64,000 bases of DNA. It comes from Saprospiraceae bacterium UBA7328 (GTDB taxonomy: Bacteria; Bacteroidota; Bacteroidia; Chitinophagales; Saprospiraceae). The position numbers were made by a program, and so were the translations under genes. The stretch is taken from positions 1-64,000 of the forward strand of contig DKPS01000111.1 in the NCBI GenBank assembly GCA_002471345.1, given 5' to 3'. Positions 37,046 to 47,274 of the stretch are shown here, in pieces. The notes under the pieces are model-generated. The model was not told the DNA's origin. It did no database searches and saw nothing but the letters and a program-made list of their open reading frames with translations. Each line of letters starts with the position of its first letter. The stretch's first letter is position 1.

Positions 37046-39286
37046 ATGGGAAAGTGGACACGTAGGGCATTCATAGGAACTGGTGGAGTATTGGCTACTG
37101 GGTTAGTAGTGGGAGTAGCAGGTAATATGTATGTAAGCAAGGCAATTAAAAAGTATACAGGGAAAGGAATGGGAGATGGAGAATCTCTCAATGCATGGAT
37201 AAGGATAGCTCCTGATAATACAATAACACTAGCCGTTGCAAGGGCAGAGATGGGGCAAGGAGTGTACACTTCTATACCTCAGCTCATCGCAGAAGAACTA
37301 GAAGTGGACATGTCTCGCATTAAAGTAGTACATCCACAACCAGAGTCGCCTTATGCAAACACTTTTATGATGACTCAAAAAGAGCCAAATGCTTTTAAAG
37401 GGTATAATCTCATGGAAAAAATGTTGGCCTTTTTACCAATAATTGCTACTGGTGGTAGTAGCAGCATCCCCGATGCCTTCACTAATATGAGAACTGCCGG
37501 AGCCACAGCGAGAGAAATGCTTAAAGAAGCTGCAGCTAAAGAGTGGGGAGTTAAAAGATCTGACTGTAGGGCAGAAGATGGATATATAATAAACAATAGC
37601 AATGGGGCAAAACTGTCTTACGGAGAATTAGCCACTGCGGCTAGAACTGTTGAAATTAAAGATTTACCTGAGCTGAAAAGTAAAGCGGATTGGACTCTCA
37701 TTGGCAAACCTGTGCAAAGAATTGATCTTCCAGAAAAAGTAAATGGTCAAGCAGAATTTGGTATAGATGTTAGATTAGAGAATATGCTTTTTGCGGCAAT
37801 ACGTCATTCTTCTACTATAGGCGGCAAGATCATTTCTATTGATAACCAATCGGATATAGAGAATAGGAAAGGCGTAAAGAAAGTGGTTCTTACTGAATTT
37901 GGAGCAGCTGTGATCGCAGACAATACATGGAGAGCTAAAAATGCTGCTCTTGCCCTTCAAGTAACTGAGGACGATGGTGGAAATGCTGGAATTAATTCAG
38001 CAGACATATCGAAAGCATTTGATAAAATCCTAGAAAGCCCACCTTTGGCCATATCAGAAGACGAAGGAGATGTGGATGCAATATTAAAAGGTGAAGGGAT
38101 AATAGAAAGTACGTATGAAGTGCCATATCTAGCACACGCAGCTATGGAACCTTTAAATTGTACAGTCTTAGTAGAAGATGATAAAGCAACAGCCTGGGTT
38201 GGTCATCAAGGTAGTTCTTTTGTCCACAGTACTTTGAATGCAGTATCACAAATTCCAAAAGAAAATATAATTGTAAACACTACTTTACTAGGTGGTGCAT
38301 TTGGTAGAAGAGGGGAGATTGATTTTGTAGCCAAAGCAACGGCTGTAGCAATGACAATGAAAGGCACACCAGTTCAAACTGTATTCACGCGTGAAGAGGA
38401 TATGCAAAATGATATGTATCGTCCAGCTGCAAAGAGTAAATTCAGAGCTAAAGTTAATGATGATGGAGACATAGAAGCGTGGGATAATATGATGGCTCTC
38501 CAATCAGTAAGCAAAAGTGTTACCACTAGAGTAGCTCCGGCAATAGCACCAAGTGCAGAAGCAGATGAAGCAACCAGTGAAGGTGCAGCACATTTACCCT
38601 ATAGTATGAATAACAGAAAAGTCTCTTTTGGGGATTATGCGTCACCTATTCCGGTTGGTTTTTGGAGAAGTGTAGGTAGTTCTCAAAATGCATTTTTCAC
38701 TGAATGTTTCCTGGATGAATGTGCTCATGCAGTAGGCAAGGATCCATTTGCATTCAGAAGAGATAAACTAAATGATCATCCTCGATTCAAAGCCGTACTA
38801 GAAAAAGTAGCCGAGATAAGCAACTGGGGCAATGTAGGTGAAAATACATATCAAGGAATTGCTTTGCACAAATCATTTGGATCTATAGTAGGTCAAGTGG
38901 CACAGATTACTAAAGTGGGAGAGAAACAATTTTCTATTGACCAGTTTTATTCTGCAATTGATTGTGGAAACTATGTAAATCCTGATACTGTAGAAGCACA
39001 GATAGAAGGAGGGATTGTTTTTGGATTATCAGCTGCTCTATATGGAGAGATTACTTGGAGTGATGGAGCAGTTAATGAGATGAATTTTCCTCAGTATGAT
39101 ATGGTCAAAATGAATGTTTCGCCAAGAGTGCAAGTACATATCATGGATGTAGATGAATATCCTGGTGGCGTGGGAGAGCCTGGGACACCACCTGCTGCTC
39201 CAGCATTAGCAAATGCTATATTCGCAGCCACAGGTGAAAGGTTACGATCGCTTCCTTTGAAAAATCATGGATATAGTTTTATCTAA
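37046..39286 (+). CDS. Molybdopterin-binding subunit of a molybdenum hydroxylase (IorB-like)
   Basis: A 746-residue catalytic subunit that hydroxylates aldehydes or N-heterocycles. The N-terminus (TRRAFIGTGGVLATGL) is a Tat signal, so the enzyme acts in the periplasm. Molybdopterin contacts include GGAFGRRGEID and the C-terminal GVGEPGTPPAAPA with the catalytic glutamate at about E711. It forms an operon with the iron-sulfur subunit; a strong terminator follows at 39312. Isoquinoline activity is only the family name; the substrate is not known. Confidence 0.92.
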   Translation: MGKWTRRAFIGTGGVLATGLVVGVAGNMYVSKAIKKYTGKGMGDGESLNAWIRIAPDNTITLAVARAEMGQGVYTSIPQLIAEELEVDMSRIKVVHPQPESPYANTFMMTQKEPNAFKGYNLMEKMLAFLPIIATGGSSSIPDAFTNMRTAGATAREMLKEAAAKEWGVKRSDCRAEDGYIINNSNGAKLSYGELATAARTVEIKDLPELKSKADWTLIGKPVQRIDLPEKVNGQAEFGIDVRLENMLFAAIRHSSTIGGKIISIDNQSDIENRKGVKKVVLTEFGAAVIADNTWRAKNAALALQVTEDDGGNAGINSADISKAFDKILESPPLAISEDEGDVDAILKGEGIIESTYEVPYLAHAAMEPLNCTVLVEDDKATAWVGHQGSSFVHSTLNAVSQIPKENIIVNTTLLGGAFGRRGEIDFVAKATAVAMTMKGTPVQTVFTREEDMQNDMYRPAAKSKFRAKVNDDGDIEAWDNMMALQSVSKSVTTRVAPAIAPSAEADEATSEGAAHLPYSMNNRKVSFGDYASPIPVGFWRSVGSSQNAFFTECFLDECAHAVGKDPFAFRRDKLNDHPRFKAVLEKVAEISNWGNVGENTYQGIALHKSFGSIVGQVAQITKVGEKQFSIDQFYSAIDCGNYVNPDTVEAQIEGGIVFGLSAALYGEITWSDGAVNEMNFPQYDMVKMNVSPRVQVHIMDVDEYPGGVGEPGTPPAAPALANAIFAATGERLRSLPLKNHGYSFI

Positions 39287-39311
39287 GAATGAAAAAATAA
39301 TCTTGTATTAG

Positions 39312-39343
39312 AAAAGGCAATGTGATATTACATTGCCTTTTTT
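39312..39343 (+). terminator. Terminator after the molybdenum hydroxylase operon
   Basis: AAAAGGCAATGT-GATATT-ACATTGCCTTTT is a 12-bp perfect stem followed by further Ts, 25 bases after the iorB-like stop. Confidence 0.92.
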
Positions 39344-39433
39344 ATTGCCAATTTCACCTTTATAAAACAAGGATACACATTAGGACGTTTTATGATCTAT
39401 TCTCACGTAGTACATTCTTAATTTGTACTTCTG

Positions 39434-39441
39434 TAATTTTG
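39434..39441 (+). promoter_or_regulatory. -7 promoter element of the MoxR gene
   Basis: TAATTTTG fits TAnnTTTG and ends 30 bases before the GTG start; a GGGAGG stretch follows directly. No clear -33 element. Confidence 0.4.
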
Positions 39442-39471
39442 GGAGGTTTTACACAAAAAATTAGAAAATAA

Positions 39472-40434
39472 GTGAATTATAAGTCAGACGTAGAAGCAGT
39501 AGATGCATTAGCCGCAGCATATAAAAGTCTTAAATCAGAAATCGGAAAAGTAATTGTAGGTCAAGATGATGTAGTAAAATCAGTGTTGATTTCTCTTTTT
39601 TCAAATGGCCATAGTTTGCTTGTCGGAGTTCCTGGGCTTGCAAAAACATTACTTGTCAGTACCATAGCAGAAGTGTTAGATTTAGAATTTAATAGAATCC
39701 AATTTACTCCGGATTTGATGCCTTCAGATATCACTGGATCTGAAATACTGGATGAGTCTAGAAATTTTAAATTTAATAAAGGGCCACTTTTCGCAAATAT
39801 TATTCTTGCAGATGAGATCAATAGAACCCCACCTAAAACTCAAGCAGCATTGCTAGAAGCCATGCAAGAGAGAATGGTTACAGTAAGTGGTACTAGGTAC
39901 GCTCTTCCTAATCCATTTTTAGTTTTGGCTACTCAAAACCCGATCGAGCAGGAAGGAACATATCCGCTTCCGGAGGCACAGCTAGATAGATTTATGTTCA
40001 ACATTCCTTTAGACTATCCTAGTTTTGAAGAAGAACTGGTGATTGTAAAGGAAACAACATCTGACAAGGAAGTAAAACTAGATAATGTCTTAAATGCAGA
40101 ACAAATAGTCGGCTTTCAACGATTAGTTAGAAAGATTCCTATAGCTGATAATGTGATTGAATATTGTGTCAAATTGGTCAATAAAACGAGGCCAAATACA
40201 GTAATGGCCTCAGATCAAGTCAACAATTATATCTCTTGGGGAGCAGGACCAAGAGCATCTCAATATCTCGTGTTAGGCGCAAAATGTCATGCCGCTATTA
40301 ATGGCAAATACTCTCCAGACATAGAAGATGTACAAGCTATCGCCAATGATGTCCTTCGTCACAGAGTTGTAAAAAACTACAAAGCAGAAGCAGAAGGAAT
40401 TGGTGAAAAAGAGATTATTAAGAATCTTTTTTAG
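39472..40434 (+). CDS. MoxR-family AAA+ ATPase
   Basis: A 320-residue AAA+ chaperone-type ATPase with a GTG start. Walker A is GVPGLAKT (52-59), Walker B ILADEINRT (111-119), and the sensor region LATQNPIEQEGTYPLPEAQLDRFM is diagnostic of MoxR proteins. These often mature metal-cofactor enzymes or act with von Willebrand-domain proteins. No such partner lies next to it here; the nearest complex enzyme is the molybdenum hydroxylase upstream, behind a terminator. A functional link to that enzyme is speculation. Confidence 0.9.
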   Translation: MNYKSDVEAVDALAAAYKSLKSEIGKVIVGQDDVVKSVLISLFSNGHSLLVGVPGLAKTLLVSTIAEVLDLEFNRIQFTPDLMPSDITGSEILDESRNFKFNKGPLFANIILADEINRTPPKTQAALLEAMQERMVTVSGTRYALPNPFLVLATQNPIEQEGTYPLPEAQLDRFMFNIPLDYPSFEEELVIVKETTSDKEVKLDNVLNAEQIVGFQRLVRKIPIADNVIEYCVKLVNKTRPNTVMASDQVNNYISWGAGPRASQYLVLGAKCHAAINGKYSPDIEDVQAIANDVLRHRVVKNYKAEAEGIGEKEIIKNLF

Positions 40435-40622
40435 GTTGATATAATTTTGATTAATAAATGCAGCCTAAGTTTTTTTGAATTAGAATATTGTTTCAAATTC
40501 TCAATTTGAATCATGGAGAAGTTGTAACATTTAGCGATTCCTAATTATAATTCTTCATATTCCCATTATTTTAGCACTTTTTAACCACCAACATCTCGAA
40601 CACTAGCATCTAAGAGATAATT

Positions 40623-41699
40623 ATGAAGAAAGAAAGTAAATATTTCATTGTACTGATTCTAATCATGATCCTTACCTCCTGTGGTACTTCTGACAATCCA
40701 GGGTTTAAAGTGAAACATACTGCATTGGGTATAATGAATGATATTGTAGTGGTTTGTGATCAAGATGTATGGGACAGTATAATTGGTGATTCCCTAGACT
40801 ATTATTATGGCGGTGCTTATCCAATTACTCCGTCACCAGAGCCAATATTTGACCTTAGACATTTTACTCCAAAGGAGCTTATCGATCAGCCTCTGAGAAA
40901 AGAATTAAGGACATACCTTATTCTCTCAGATATGAACTCAACGACTTCTTCCACCACGGAAATGGTAATAGAAGACCTTTCAAAGAGCAATATTTCAGAT
41001 CCTTTGCAAGAAAAACCAAGTATGTCTACCATAGGTAAAGACAAATGGGCTCATGGACAAATTCTGGTTTACATTCTAGCTGATGGGTTTGATAATTTGG
41101 CTTCTGCTATAGGAGAACACTTTTCTACTATAAGTACTAGAATACGTCAACATGACGACAAACAACTTACCCAGTCCACCTATTCACGAGGAAGTAATAG
41201 CGGACTATCCAGAAAAGTAGAGGACCTTATAGGGACTAGCATAGATATTCCTTTTGACTATGTGGTGGCCAAAGAAGTAGAAGAAGAAAATCTTATATGG
41301 CTGAGAAAGGACACTAAGGATGCAACATTAAACCTCATACTCAGAAAAGAAATTTACACTGACCAAGAACAAACAAGTAAAGAACATATGAAAGCTCTTA
41401 AAGATGATATTGGGAGAAAACACATATCGTCAATTGAGAACAATACCTATATGCGAGTAAATGACAAAGACCTTCCTATTCTTGAATACAACAAAGATTT
41501 TAATGGTCTTTATGCTAAGGAATATAGAGGCATCTGGGAAATGGAAAATGACTTCATGGGTGGACCATATCATACTTGGATGGTCGTAAATGGTGATGAA
41601 TTAATATATGTTGACGGTTTTGTTTGGTCTCCGGGAAAACGTAAACGTGAGATGTTACAACAACTTGAAAAGATTGTTTCTTCGCTCAACCGGTCTTAA
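40623..41699 (+). CDS. DUF4837 family lipoprotein
   Basis: A 358-residue protein with a lipoprotein signal (LILIMILTSCGTS, C20). The body matches the Bacteroidota DUF4837 family: GIMNDIVVVCDQDVWDSIIGDSL near the N-terminus, later LIGTSIDIPFDYVVAKEVEEENLIWLRKDTKD and the C-terminal YRGIWEMENDFMGGPYHTWMVVNGDELIYVDGFVWSPGKRKR. Function is unknown; it is probably anchored in the envelope. The 188 bases upstream show no gene. Confidence 0.8.
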   Translation: MKKESKYFIVLILIMILTSCGTSDNPGFKVKHTALGIMNDIVVVCDQDVWDSIIGDSLDYYYGGAYPITPSPEPIFDLRHFTPKELIDQPLRKELRTYLILSDMNSTTSSTTEMVIEDLSKSNISDPLQEKPSMSTIGKDKWAHGQILVYILADGFDNLASAIGEHFSTISTRIRQHDDKQLTQSTYSRGSNSGLSRKVEDLIGTSIDIPFDYVVAKEVEEENLIWLRKDTKDATLNLILRKEIYTDQEQTSKEHMKALKDDIGRKHISSIENNTYMRVNDKDLPILEYNKDFNGLYAKEYRGIWEMENDFMGGPYHTWMVVNGDELIYVDGFVWSPGKRKREMLQQLEKIVSSLNRS

Positions 41700-41773
41700 T
41701 ATTTACCACTAAATATAAAAGCTCCAACTCTTTCCAGCTGAGACCTTTAGTAAACTCTAACAAATACGTCTTG

Positions 41774-42598
41774 TCAGTTTGATGATATCTGATGAATATC
41801 CATTTGTGGATATGGAATGCTGATTCCTTTCTTGTCAAATTCTTTCTTTACATTCTCTAACATATAAAATTTAGCATCCCAGAAGTGTTCACTTTTACAA
41901 AACGGCCTTGTGGCTAAATTGACAGAACTGTCCGCTAATTCTTCAACAACAACAACTTGGGCTGGATCATCCAAGATCCAAGGACATTGGTGTCCTACTT
42001 CAAGGATAATCATACGAGCTTTATCTATACTGTCATTATATCCTATTCCAAAAGTGAGCTCTACACCTGTAGTTCCTTGGCCAGAGATGTTTGTTATAGT
42101 ATTACCTGTAACATTGCCATTAGCTACGATTATTCTTCTATTGTCCAAAGTGACCAGTGTAGTATTAAAAGCATTGATAGCTTCAACGGTACCAAGATGA
42201 CCGCCACCAATCTCTATTAAATCTCCTACCTTAAAAGGCTTAAAAATCATAAGCATAACGCCACTAGCTGTGTGGCCGATTGATCCATTCAAAGCCATAC
42301 CCACTCCTACCATAAGAGCTCCGAAAATGGCTACAAATGAGGTCGTGCTGATACCAAACATCTGGGCAACAGATAAGAGAAGCATTATTTTCATCCCTAT
42401 ACTTGCTAGTGAAGACAAAAACTTAGTCAGTGTGATTTCCATTCCAGTGCGACTAAGGGCGGCATTCAAAAACTTGGTTATTTTACCAATAATCCACAGT
42501 CCGATGATTAAAGCCAATATTGCACCTATGACTTGTGGTGCATATTGTACAGCCATATTAACTATTTGATCAATATAAGACGAGATGTCAGTATTCAT
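41774..42598 (-). CDS. Small-conductance mechanosensitive channel
   Basis: A 274-residue MscS-type channel starting at ATG 42598; a TTG eight codons upstream is less likely. Three membrane helices (about 15-40, 50-80, 85-120) end in the pore helix FVAIFGALMVGVGMALNGSIGHTASGVMLMI. The beta domain (FKVGDLIEIGGGHLGTVEAINAFNTTLVTLDNRRIIVANG) is typical, and the final alpha/beta part is complete. It opens under membrane tension to release solutes. It is divergent from recX with 73 bases between the starts. Confidence 0.9.
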   Translation of the reverse strand: MNTDISSYIDQIVNMAVQYAPQVIGAILALIIGLWIIGKITKFLNAALSRTGMEITLTKFLSSLASIGMKIMLLLSVAQMFGISTTSFVAIFGALMVGVGMALNGSIGHTASGVMLMIFKPFKVGDLIEIGGGHLGTVEAINAFNTTLVTLDNRRIIVANGNVTGNTITNISGQGTTGVELTFGIGYNDSIDKARMIILEVGHQCPWILDDPAQVVVVEELADSSVNLATRPFCKSEHFWDAKFYMLENVKKEFDKKGISIPYPQMDIHQISSN

Positions 42599-42671
42599 TT
42601 GTTGTAGATTTGATTTAGTCAAATAATTTAAACTATCATTTTGACAGTTAGGAGTAAGTTAAGTCACTTTT

Positions 42672-43121
42672 ATGAGTGTTAAAAAAGAAGCAGTTATAAA
42701 GATGCAGCGATACTGTGCCTATCAAGAGCGGTGTCACTCTGAAGTAAGAAATAAACTTATTGCCCTTAAGGTATATGGTGATGACTTAGAATATGTCATT
42801 ACAGAACTTATAAAGGAGGATTTTTTAAATGAGCAGAGATATGCTGAGACCTACTCTGGAGGAAAGTTTAGAATTAAAAAATGGGGTAAACAAAAAATCA
42901 AAAAGAACCTGAAAGCAAAAATGGTGTCTGAATATTGCATCAATAAAGGACTAGCAGTAATTGATGATGATGAATACTCAAAAACGCTAAATACTCTTAT
43001 TAAAAAATATAGAAAAGAAAGGAAAAATAAAGATTGGACAAAATTAGAAATGAATAAAAAGTGTATTCAATTCTGCCAAAACAAAGGATATGAATATTTT
43101 CAAATTAAGGAGTTTTTATGA
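42672..43121 (+). CDS. recX: RecX family regulatory protein
   Basis: A 149-residue helical protein that limits RecA filament growth. The repeated three-helix units are recognisable: [62 protein letters not shown] and the C-terminal [32 protein letters not shown]. No recA gene is adjacent. Its last 17 bases overlap the end of convergent fbp. Confidence 0.85.
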   Translation: MSVKKEAVIKMQRYCAYQERCHSEVRNKLIALKVYGDDLEYVITELIKEDFLNEQRYAETYSGGKFRIKKWGKQKIKKNLKAKMVSEYCINKGLAVIDDDEYSKTLNTLIKKYRKERKNKDWTKLEMNKKCIQFCQNKGYEYFQIKEFL

Positions 43122-44112
43122 AACCCATAGCCTCATCTATCATATCCGCAGAACCAATGAACAATGGACATCTTTGGTGCAATTGTCTAGGTTGTATTTC
43201 TAATATTCTTTGATGAGCATCAGTTGCTTTTCCTCCAGCTTTTTCGATAAGAAGGGCCATTGGATTACATTCATAAAGCAGTCTTAATTTCCCCTCTGGT
43301 CTAAATGTTGTTCCTGGATAAAGATAGATTCCTCCTTTAATCATATTGCGATGAAAATCAGCAACCAATGATCCAATATATCTGCTAGAATATGGCCTTC
43401 CTGTACTCTGATCATCTTCTTTTACATACTTGATGTAATCCCTCACTTTTTTATCAAAAAATGGATAGTTTCCTTCATTAATAGAATATATCTTTCCTGT
43501 TTTAGGTATTTGAAACCTAGGATGTGAAAGAAAAAACACTCCAGTAGAAGGATCATATGTATAGCCGTTAACATATTCTCCAGTAGTCATCACCATCATA
43601 GTAGAAGATCCATAAAGGACATATCCTGCGGCAATTTGACTCGTACCCGGTCGTAAAAAATCTTCAAGTGTAGCTGAGGTGCCCTGAGGAGATTTGCGAT
43701 GATATATAGAAAAAATAGTGCCGACAGATACATTTACATCAATGTTTGAAGAACCATCTAATGGATCAATGAGCACAACATATTTTCCATTTTTACTTTT
43801 CTCGGAATCGAAGGCAATGAAGGAATCTTCTTCTTCTGATGCAACACCACACACCACCTCTCTCATTTCAAGGGCTTCAATGAAAATCCGATGTGCATAA
43901 ATGTCAAGCTTTTGCTGATCTTCTCCTTGTACGTTTTGACTACCTACACTACCCATGATGTCTTCAACAAGGCCAGCTTTATTGATTTCAGCATTTACAA
44001 CTTTAGCCGAAAGTCGCAGCGCACTAAGCAATGCACTGAGTTCTCCTGTAGCATATTTGTGTTCAGTTTGAGTCTGAATGATATGTTCTCCGAGAGTAAT
44101 TATTCTATTCAA
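43105..44112 (-). CDS. fbp: Class I fructose-1,6-bisphosphatase
   Basis: A 335-residue gluconeogenic enzyme. It starts at TTG 44112; the family N-terminus requires this start and no ATG precedes it. The metal/substrate motif [12 protein letters not shown] is at 116-127, with acidic partners in the ASEEEDSF segment. Later motifs include [24 protein letters not shown]. It hydrolyses fructose 1,6-bisphosphate to fructose 6-phosphate. Its 3' end overlaps recX by 17 bases. Confidence 0.95.
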   Translation of the reverse strand: MNRIITLGEHIIQTQTEHKYATGELSALLSALRLSAKVVNAEINKAGLVEDIMGSVGSQNVQGEDQQKLDIYAHRIFIEALEMREVVCGVASEEEDSFIAFDSEKSKNGKYVVLIDPLDGSSNIDVNVSVGTIFSIYHRKSPQGTSATLEDFLRPGTSQIAAGYVLYGSSTMMVMTTGEYVNGYTYDPSTGVFFLSHPRFQIPKTGKIYSINEGNYPFFDKKVRDYIKYVKEDDQSTGRPYSSRYIGSLVADFHRNMIKGGIYLYPGTTFRPEGKLRLLYECNPMALLIEKAGGKATDAHQRILEIQPRQLHQRCPLFIGSADMIDEAMGFIKTP

Positions 44113-44138
44113 TAAAGATAATTTTGGATATTATCATG

Positions 44139-44146
44139 CAAAAATA
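44139..44146 (-). promoter_or_regulatory. -7 promoter element of fbp
   Basis: TATTTTTG on the minus strand fits TAnnTTTG and ends 26 bases before the TTG start of fbp. Confidence 0.45.
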
Positions 44147-44221
44147 GAAAACATACTATTATCTACTTCTATAGAAAGAACATTATTCAGTGGTGAGTAT
44201 ATCTAAACTTTTGGATTTGAA

Positions 44222-45649
44222 TTATGAGATAATCACTTCTTCACCTTCATAAGGAATTGCCACATTATCGAACCCTCTGTTGCCCAAATACTCTTGAAAT
44301 TTTTGCTGGGTATCATGTTCACCATGGACCAAGAACAATTTTTTTAGATTTTCTTTTTGATTTTGAATGTTATTAAGCATTTCATTTCTGTCTCCATGTG
44401 CAGAAAATGAGGACATTGTCTCTATACTGGCCTTTACTTCTAGCACATCACCAAATAACTTAAGCTCTGTAGCTCCATTCTTAAGTATAGAACCTGCCGT
44501 CTCAGGAGAGCAATAGCCCACAATAAGAAATGTGTTTTTTTCATCTTCTAAATTGTGGTACATATGGTGCCTTATTCTTCCAGCATTCATCATCCCAGAA
44601 GCACTAATAATAACACAAGGGTCCTTAGATTCATTGAGCCATTTCGACTCATCTACAGTTCTAACATATTTCAAATTATTAAACCCAAAAGGATTCTTAT
44701 CTATCAACATATATTCATTCAGAGCATCATCATAACACTCAGAGTGTATACCATAAATATCCGTTGCATTAACAGCTAGAGGGCTATCCACAAAGACTGG
44801 AACAGGGGGCAATCTCCCAGCAGTTGTTAATTTATCCATCAGATAGACCAGCTCCTGAGTCCGACCAATACTGAAAGCAGGAATAATTAGTTTTCCTCTT
44901 TTTTCAATACATGTCTCCGTCAAAATTTTTAAAAATTTCTCAACTTGCTCTGGTTTGTCCTCATGATCTTTATCTCCATACGTAGATTCACAAATGAGGT
45001 AATCTACTTCAGGTTGTGACTTTGGATCCCTCAAAATAGGTCTATCAGGTCTCCCAATATCTCCAGTAAACCCAATAGTTCTTTTCCTATTTCCTTCTGT
45101 AATGCGCAGTGTTATGCTAGCAGACCCCAAAATATGCCCCTGGTCTCGATAAAATATTTCTACATCATCATGAATTTTATGCCATTGCTCGTAAGGATAA
45201 CTTTTGAACAATTTCATTGTCTCTGCTACATCTTTACTTTCATAAAGTGGGACTCTATTCTTGAGAATTTTTCCTTTATTCTTTTTCTTTTTAGCCCGCT
45301 TCTTGATCATTCTTTTATTATACCATTCTACATCTCTCTCCTGTATTTTGGCACTATCCAAAAGCATGATATTACACAAACTCCGTGTAGCATGGGTGGC
45401 ATGGATACATCCATTAAATCCATCCCTTACGAGTTTTGGAACTCGTCCTGTATGATCAATATGTGCATGTGATAATAAAAGGCAATCCACAGATGCGGGA
45501 TCAAAATGCCAGTTGTTATTTCTTTCCCAATTATCTCTACCTCCTTGAAACAACCCACAATCTAAGAGCATTCTGAATCCATTGTCCAGAGTGATCAAAT
45601 GAGCACTTCCTGTTACATTCCTTGCCGCTCCACAAAACTTAATATTCAT
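44222..45649 (-). CDS. MBL-fold beta-CASP metallo-hydrolase
   Basis: A 475-residue two-zinc hydrolase. The metal motif HAHIDH is at 61-66, with further ligands in YRDQGHILGSASI and GFTGDIGR. A beta-CASP insert (about 210-400) contains GRTQELVYLMDKL and the C-terminal SSFSAHGDRNEML and LVHGEHD. This arrangement is found in RNA-processing nucleases related to CPSF-73/RNase J-like proteins; a role in RNA cleavage is likely but not shown. It follows the M16 peptidase gene by 15 bases. Confidence 0.88.
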   Translation of the reverse strand: MNIKFCGAARNVTGSAHLITLDNGFRMLLDCGLFQGGRDNWERNNNWHFDPASVDCLLLSHAHIDHTGRVPKLVRDGFNGCIHATHATRSLCNIMLLDSAKIQERDVEWYNKRMIKKRAKKKKNKGKILKNRVPLYESKDVAETMKLFKSYPYEQWHKIHDDVEIFYRDQGHILGSASITLRITEGNRKRTIGFTGDIGRPDRPILRDPKSQPEVDYLICESTYGDKDHEDKPEQVEKFLKILTETCIEKRGKLIIPAFSIGRTQELVYLMDKLTTAGRLPPVPVFVDSPLAVNATDIYGIHSECYDDALNEYMLIDKNPFGFNNLKYVRTVDESKWLNESKDPCVIISASGMMNAGRIRHHMYHNLEDEKNTFLIVGYCSPETAGSILKNGATELKLFGDVLEVKASIETMSSFSAHGDRNEMLNNIQNQKENLKKLFLVHGEHDTQQKFQEYLGNRGFDNVAIPYEGEEVIIS

Positions 45650-45664
45650 AATTTATTTTTCTTG

Positions 45665-46906
45665 TCAATTGTCTGATGGGAGATAGATCAATTCATTTAA
45701 CCTCTCTTCAACAAGTATTTCATTTGCGACATTGATCACATCGTCCTTGCTTATTTTGCTATACATCTCTATTTGTTCATTGACTAAGTCCACATTGCCT
45801 AAAGCCTCAAAATAAGACAAAATCATAGCCTTATTAAGAATGTCCAAATTAGAAAGAATAATCTCTGTAGTGAGCTTGTTCTTAAGTTTAATAAGTTCTC
45901 TTTCTGTGACCTTTCCGTTCTTTATAATATCAATTTGTTGCCAAATTAGATTTTTAGCCTTTTCCATATCTACATCGGGCATTGGTTTACCTTCTATGAT
46001 GAACAATCCAGGGTCAAATGTCCCAGAGATATATGCATTTATACTGGAAAAGAATTGAGATTTTTTAACTAGGTTTTGATAAAGTTTACTGGATTTACCG
46101 GAAGCTAATAAATCTGAGAGAAGATCACATATATAAAACTTAGGGTCTAATCTATCCGGCATAGGGAATGCTAGGTATACAGATCTAACTGGCACATCTG
46201 CACTAACTTCTTTTTGCCTTTTTTCTTTTTGGACAGGTTCCGGAGAAAGTCTGTCCCATTTTGATGAAGAGCTATCTATTTCTGCAAACCACTTATTTGC
46301 AAGCACTTTCATTTCGTCATGACCTAGTGGGGATGCAATTGAAAGAACTGCATTATGAGGAGTATAATACTTTTGATAAAATTGACTCACATCTTCTATT
46401 TTAGCCTGATCTATATGTTCTGGCACTTTTCCAATTGTAGGCCAATTGTATGGGTGATTTTGGTAGCACATTGAAGATATATGATGCCATGCATCACCAT
46501 ATGGTGTATTTAAACACACCTCCTTGAACTCTTCAACTACCACTTTTCTTTGTACATCAAGGCTTTTTTTACTGATAATAAGATTTGCCATTCTATCAGC
46601 TTCTACCCATAGTGCAGATTCGATATTCTCTACTGGTAACACTTCATAATAATTGGTGTAATCACTGTTAGTAAAGGCATTATTCTCTCCTCCAGCTATT
46701 TGGATTATTTCATCAAAATCACCTACATTTTCTGACCCTCCAAACATTAAATGTTCAAAAAGGTGAGCAAATCCTGTATTATCTGAAGATTCGTTTCGTG
46801 AGCCTACTTTGTAAAGTACATTTACAGCCGCCATAGGCGTGGTAGTATCCTGATGAGTGAGAACTGTAAGGCCATTCTTTAATACAATTTTTTCAAAATC
46901 TATCAT
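45665..46906 (-). CDS. M16 family zinc peptidase
   Basis: A 413-residue insulinase-type peptidase with the inverted zinc motif HLFEH (48-52) and the later glutamate in VVVEEFKE. The second, inactive-type half (from about 195) completes the M16B layout. No signal peptide is seen, so it is likely cytoplasmic or periplasmic by another route. It is the first gene of a two-gene unit with the beta-CASP hydrolase. Confidence 0.9.
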   Translation of the reverse strand: MIDFEKIVLKNGLTVLTHQDTTTPMAAVNVLYKVGSRNESSDNTGFAHLFEHLMFGGSENVGDFDEIIQIAGGENNAFTNSDYTNYYEVLPVENIESALWVEADRMANLIISKKSLDVQRKVVVEEFKEVCLNTPYGDAWHHISSMCYQNHPYNWPTIGKVPEHIDQAKIEDVSQFYQKYYTPHNAVLSIASPLGHDEMKVLANKWFAEIDSSSSKWDRLSPEPVQKEKRQKEVSADVPVRSVYLAFPMPDRLDPKFYICDLLSDLLASGKSSKLYQNLVKKSQFFSSINAYISGTFDPGLFIIEGKPMPDVDMEKAKNLIWQQIDIIKNGKVTERELIKLKNKLTTEIILSNLDILNKAMILSYFEALGNVDLVNEQIEMYSKISKDDVINVANEILVEERLNELIYLPSDN

Positions 46907-47033
46907 TCACTTTCTATTGTCATACATGACATTCAATCAATCAATATGCGAAAATGACAATTTTATAATTATTATTTATTGTCCACTAAGAAAGAGAGTG
47001 GAAATGGTGGGAATTTTTAGTTTAGGGCATAAA

Positions 47034-47069
47034 AAAAGCACCTTATATTGGTATTAATGAGGTGCTTTT
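47034..47069 (-). terminator. Orphan terminator
   Basis: AAAAGCACCT (47034-47043) pairs with AGGTGCTTTT (47060-47069). On the minus strand the stem is followed by TTTTTTT. The nearest upstream minus gene ends at 47275, over 200 bases away, so it ends either a long 3' UTR or a separate small RNA. Confidence 0.8.
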
Positions 47070-47274
47070 ACTTGGTATAGTAGGGTAAAACTAATTTTAA
47101 ATCATCTCGACTTTTCGAGAATTTAAACTTGGTATATTTTAGGATAATAATTTTTTTTTGTACCTAAATACACCATAAAGACAATCATCTTTCCATTTAC
47201 CCCTATAAAATCTTGAATTTTTTTGAAAAAAGTTTCTTTTACTATAAGCCTTTCGGATTTTATATCTCTTATTA
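47070..47274 (-). ncRNA. Candidate small RNA or long 3' UTR
   Basis: No protein gene is supported in 46907-47274. On the minus strand, before the orphan terminator, lies a hairpin with stem TCTCGA/TCGAGA (47105-47120) flanked by complementary TTTAAAT/ATTTAAA-like arms. The decamer-like CTTGGTATA occurs twice (47071 and 47128). These features fit a structured 3' UTR or a ~150-200 nt RNA ending at 47034. No promoter is clear, so confidence is low. Confidence 0.25.

Noticed and set aside
45134..45472. 112-codon open frame antisense to the beta-CASP gene
   Set aside because: It mirrors conserved metal-motif codons of the real gene and has a low-complexity hydrophobic make-up.
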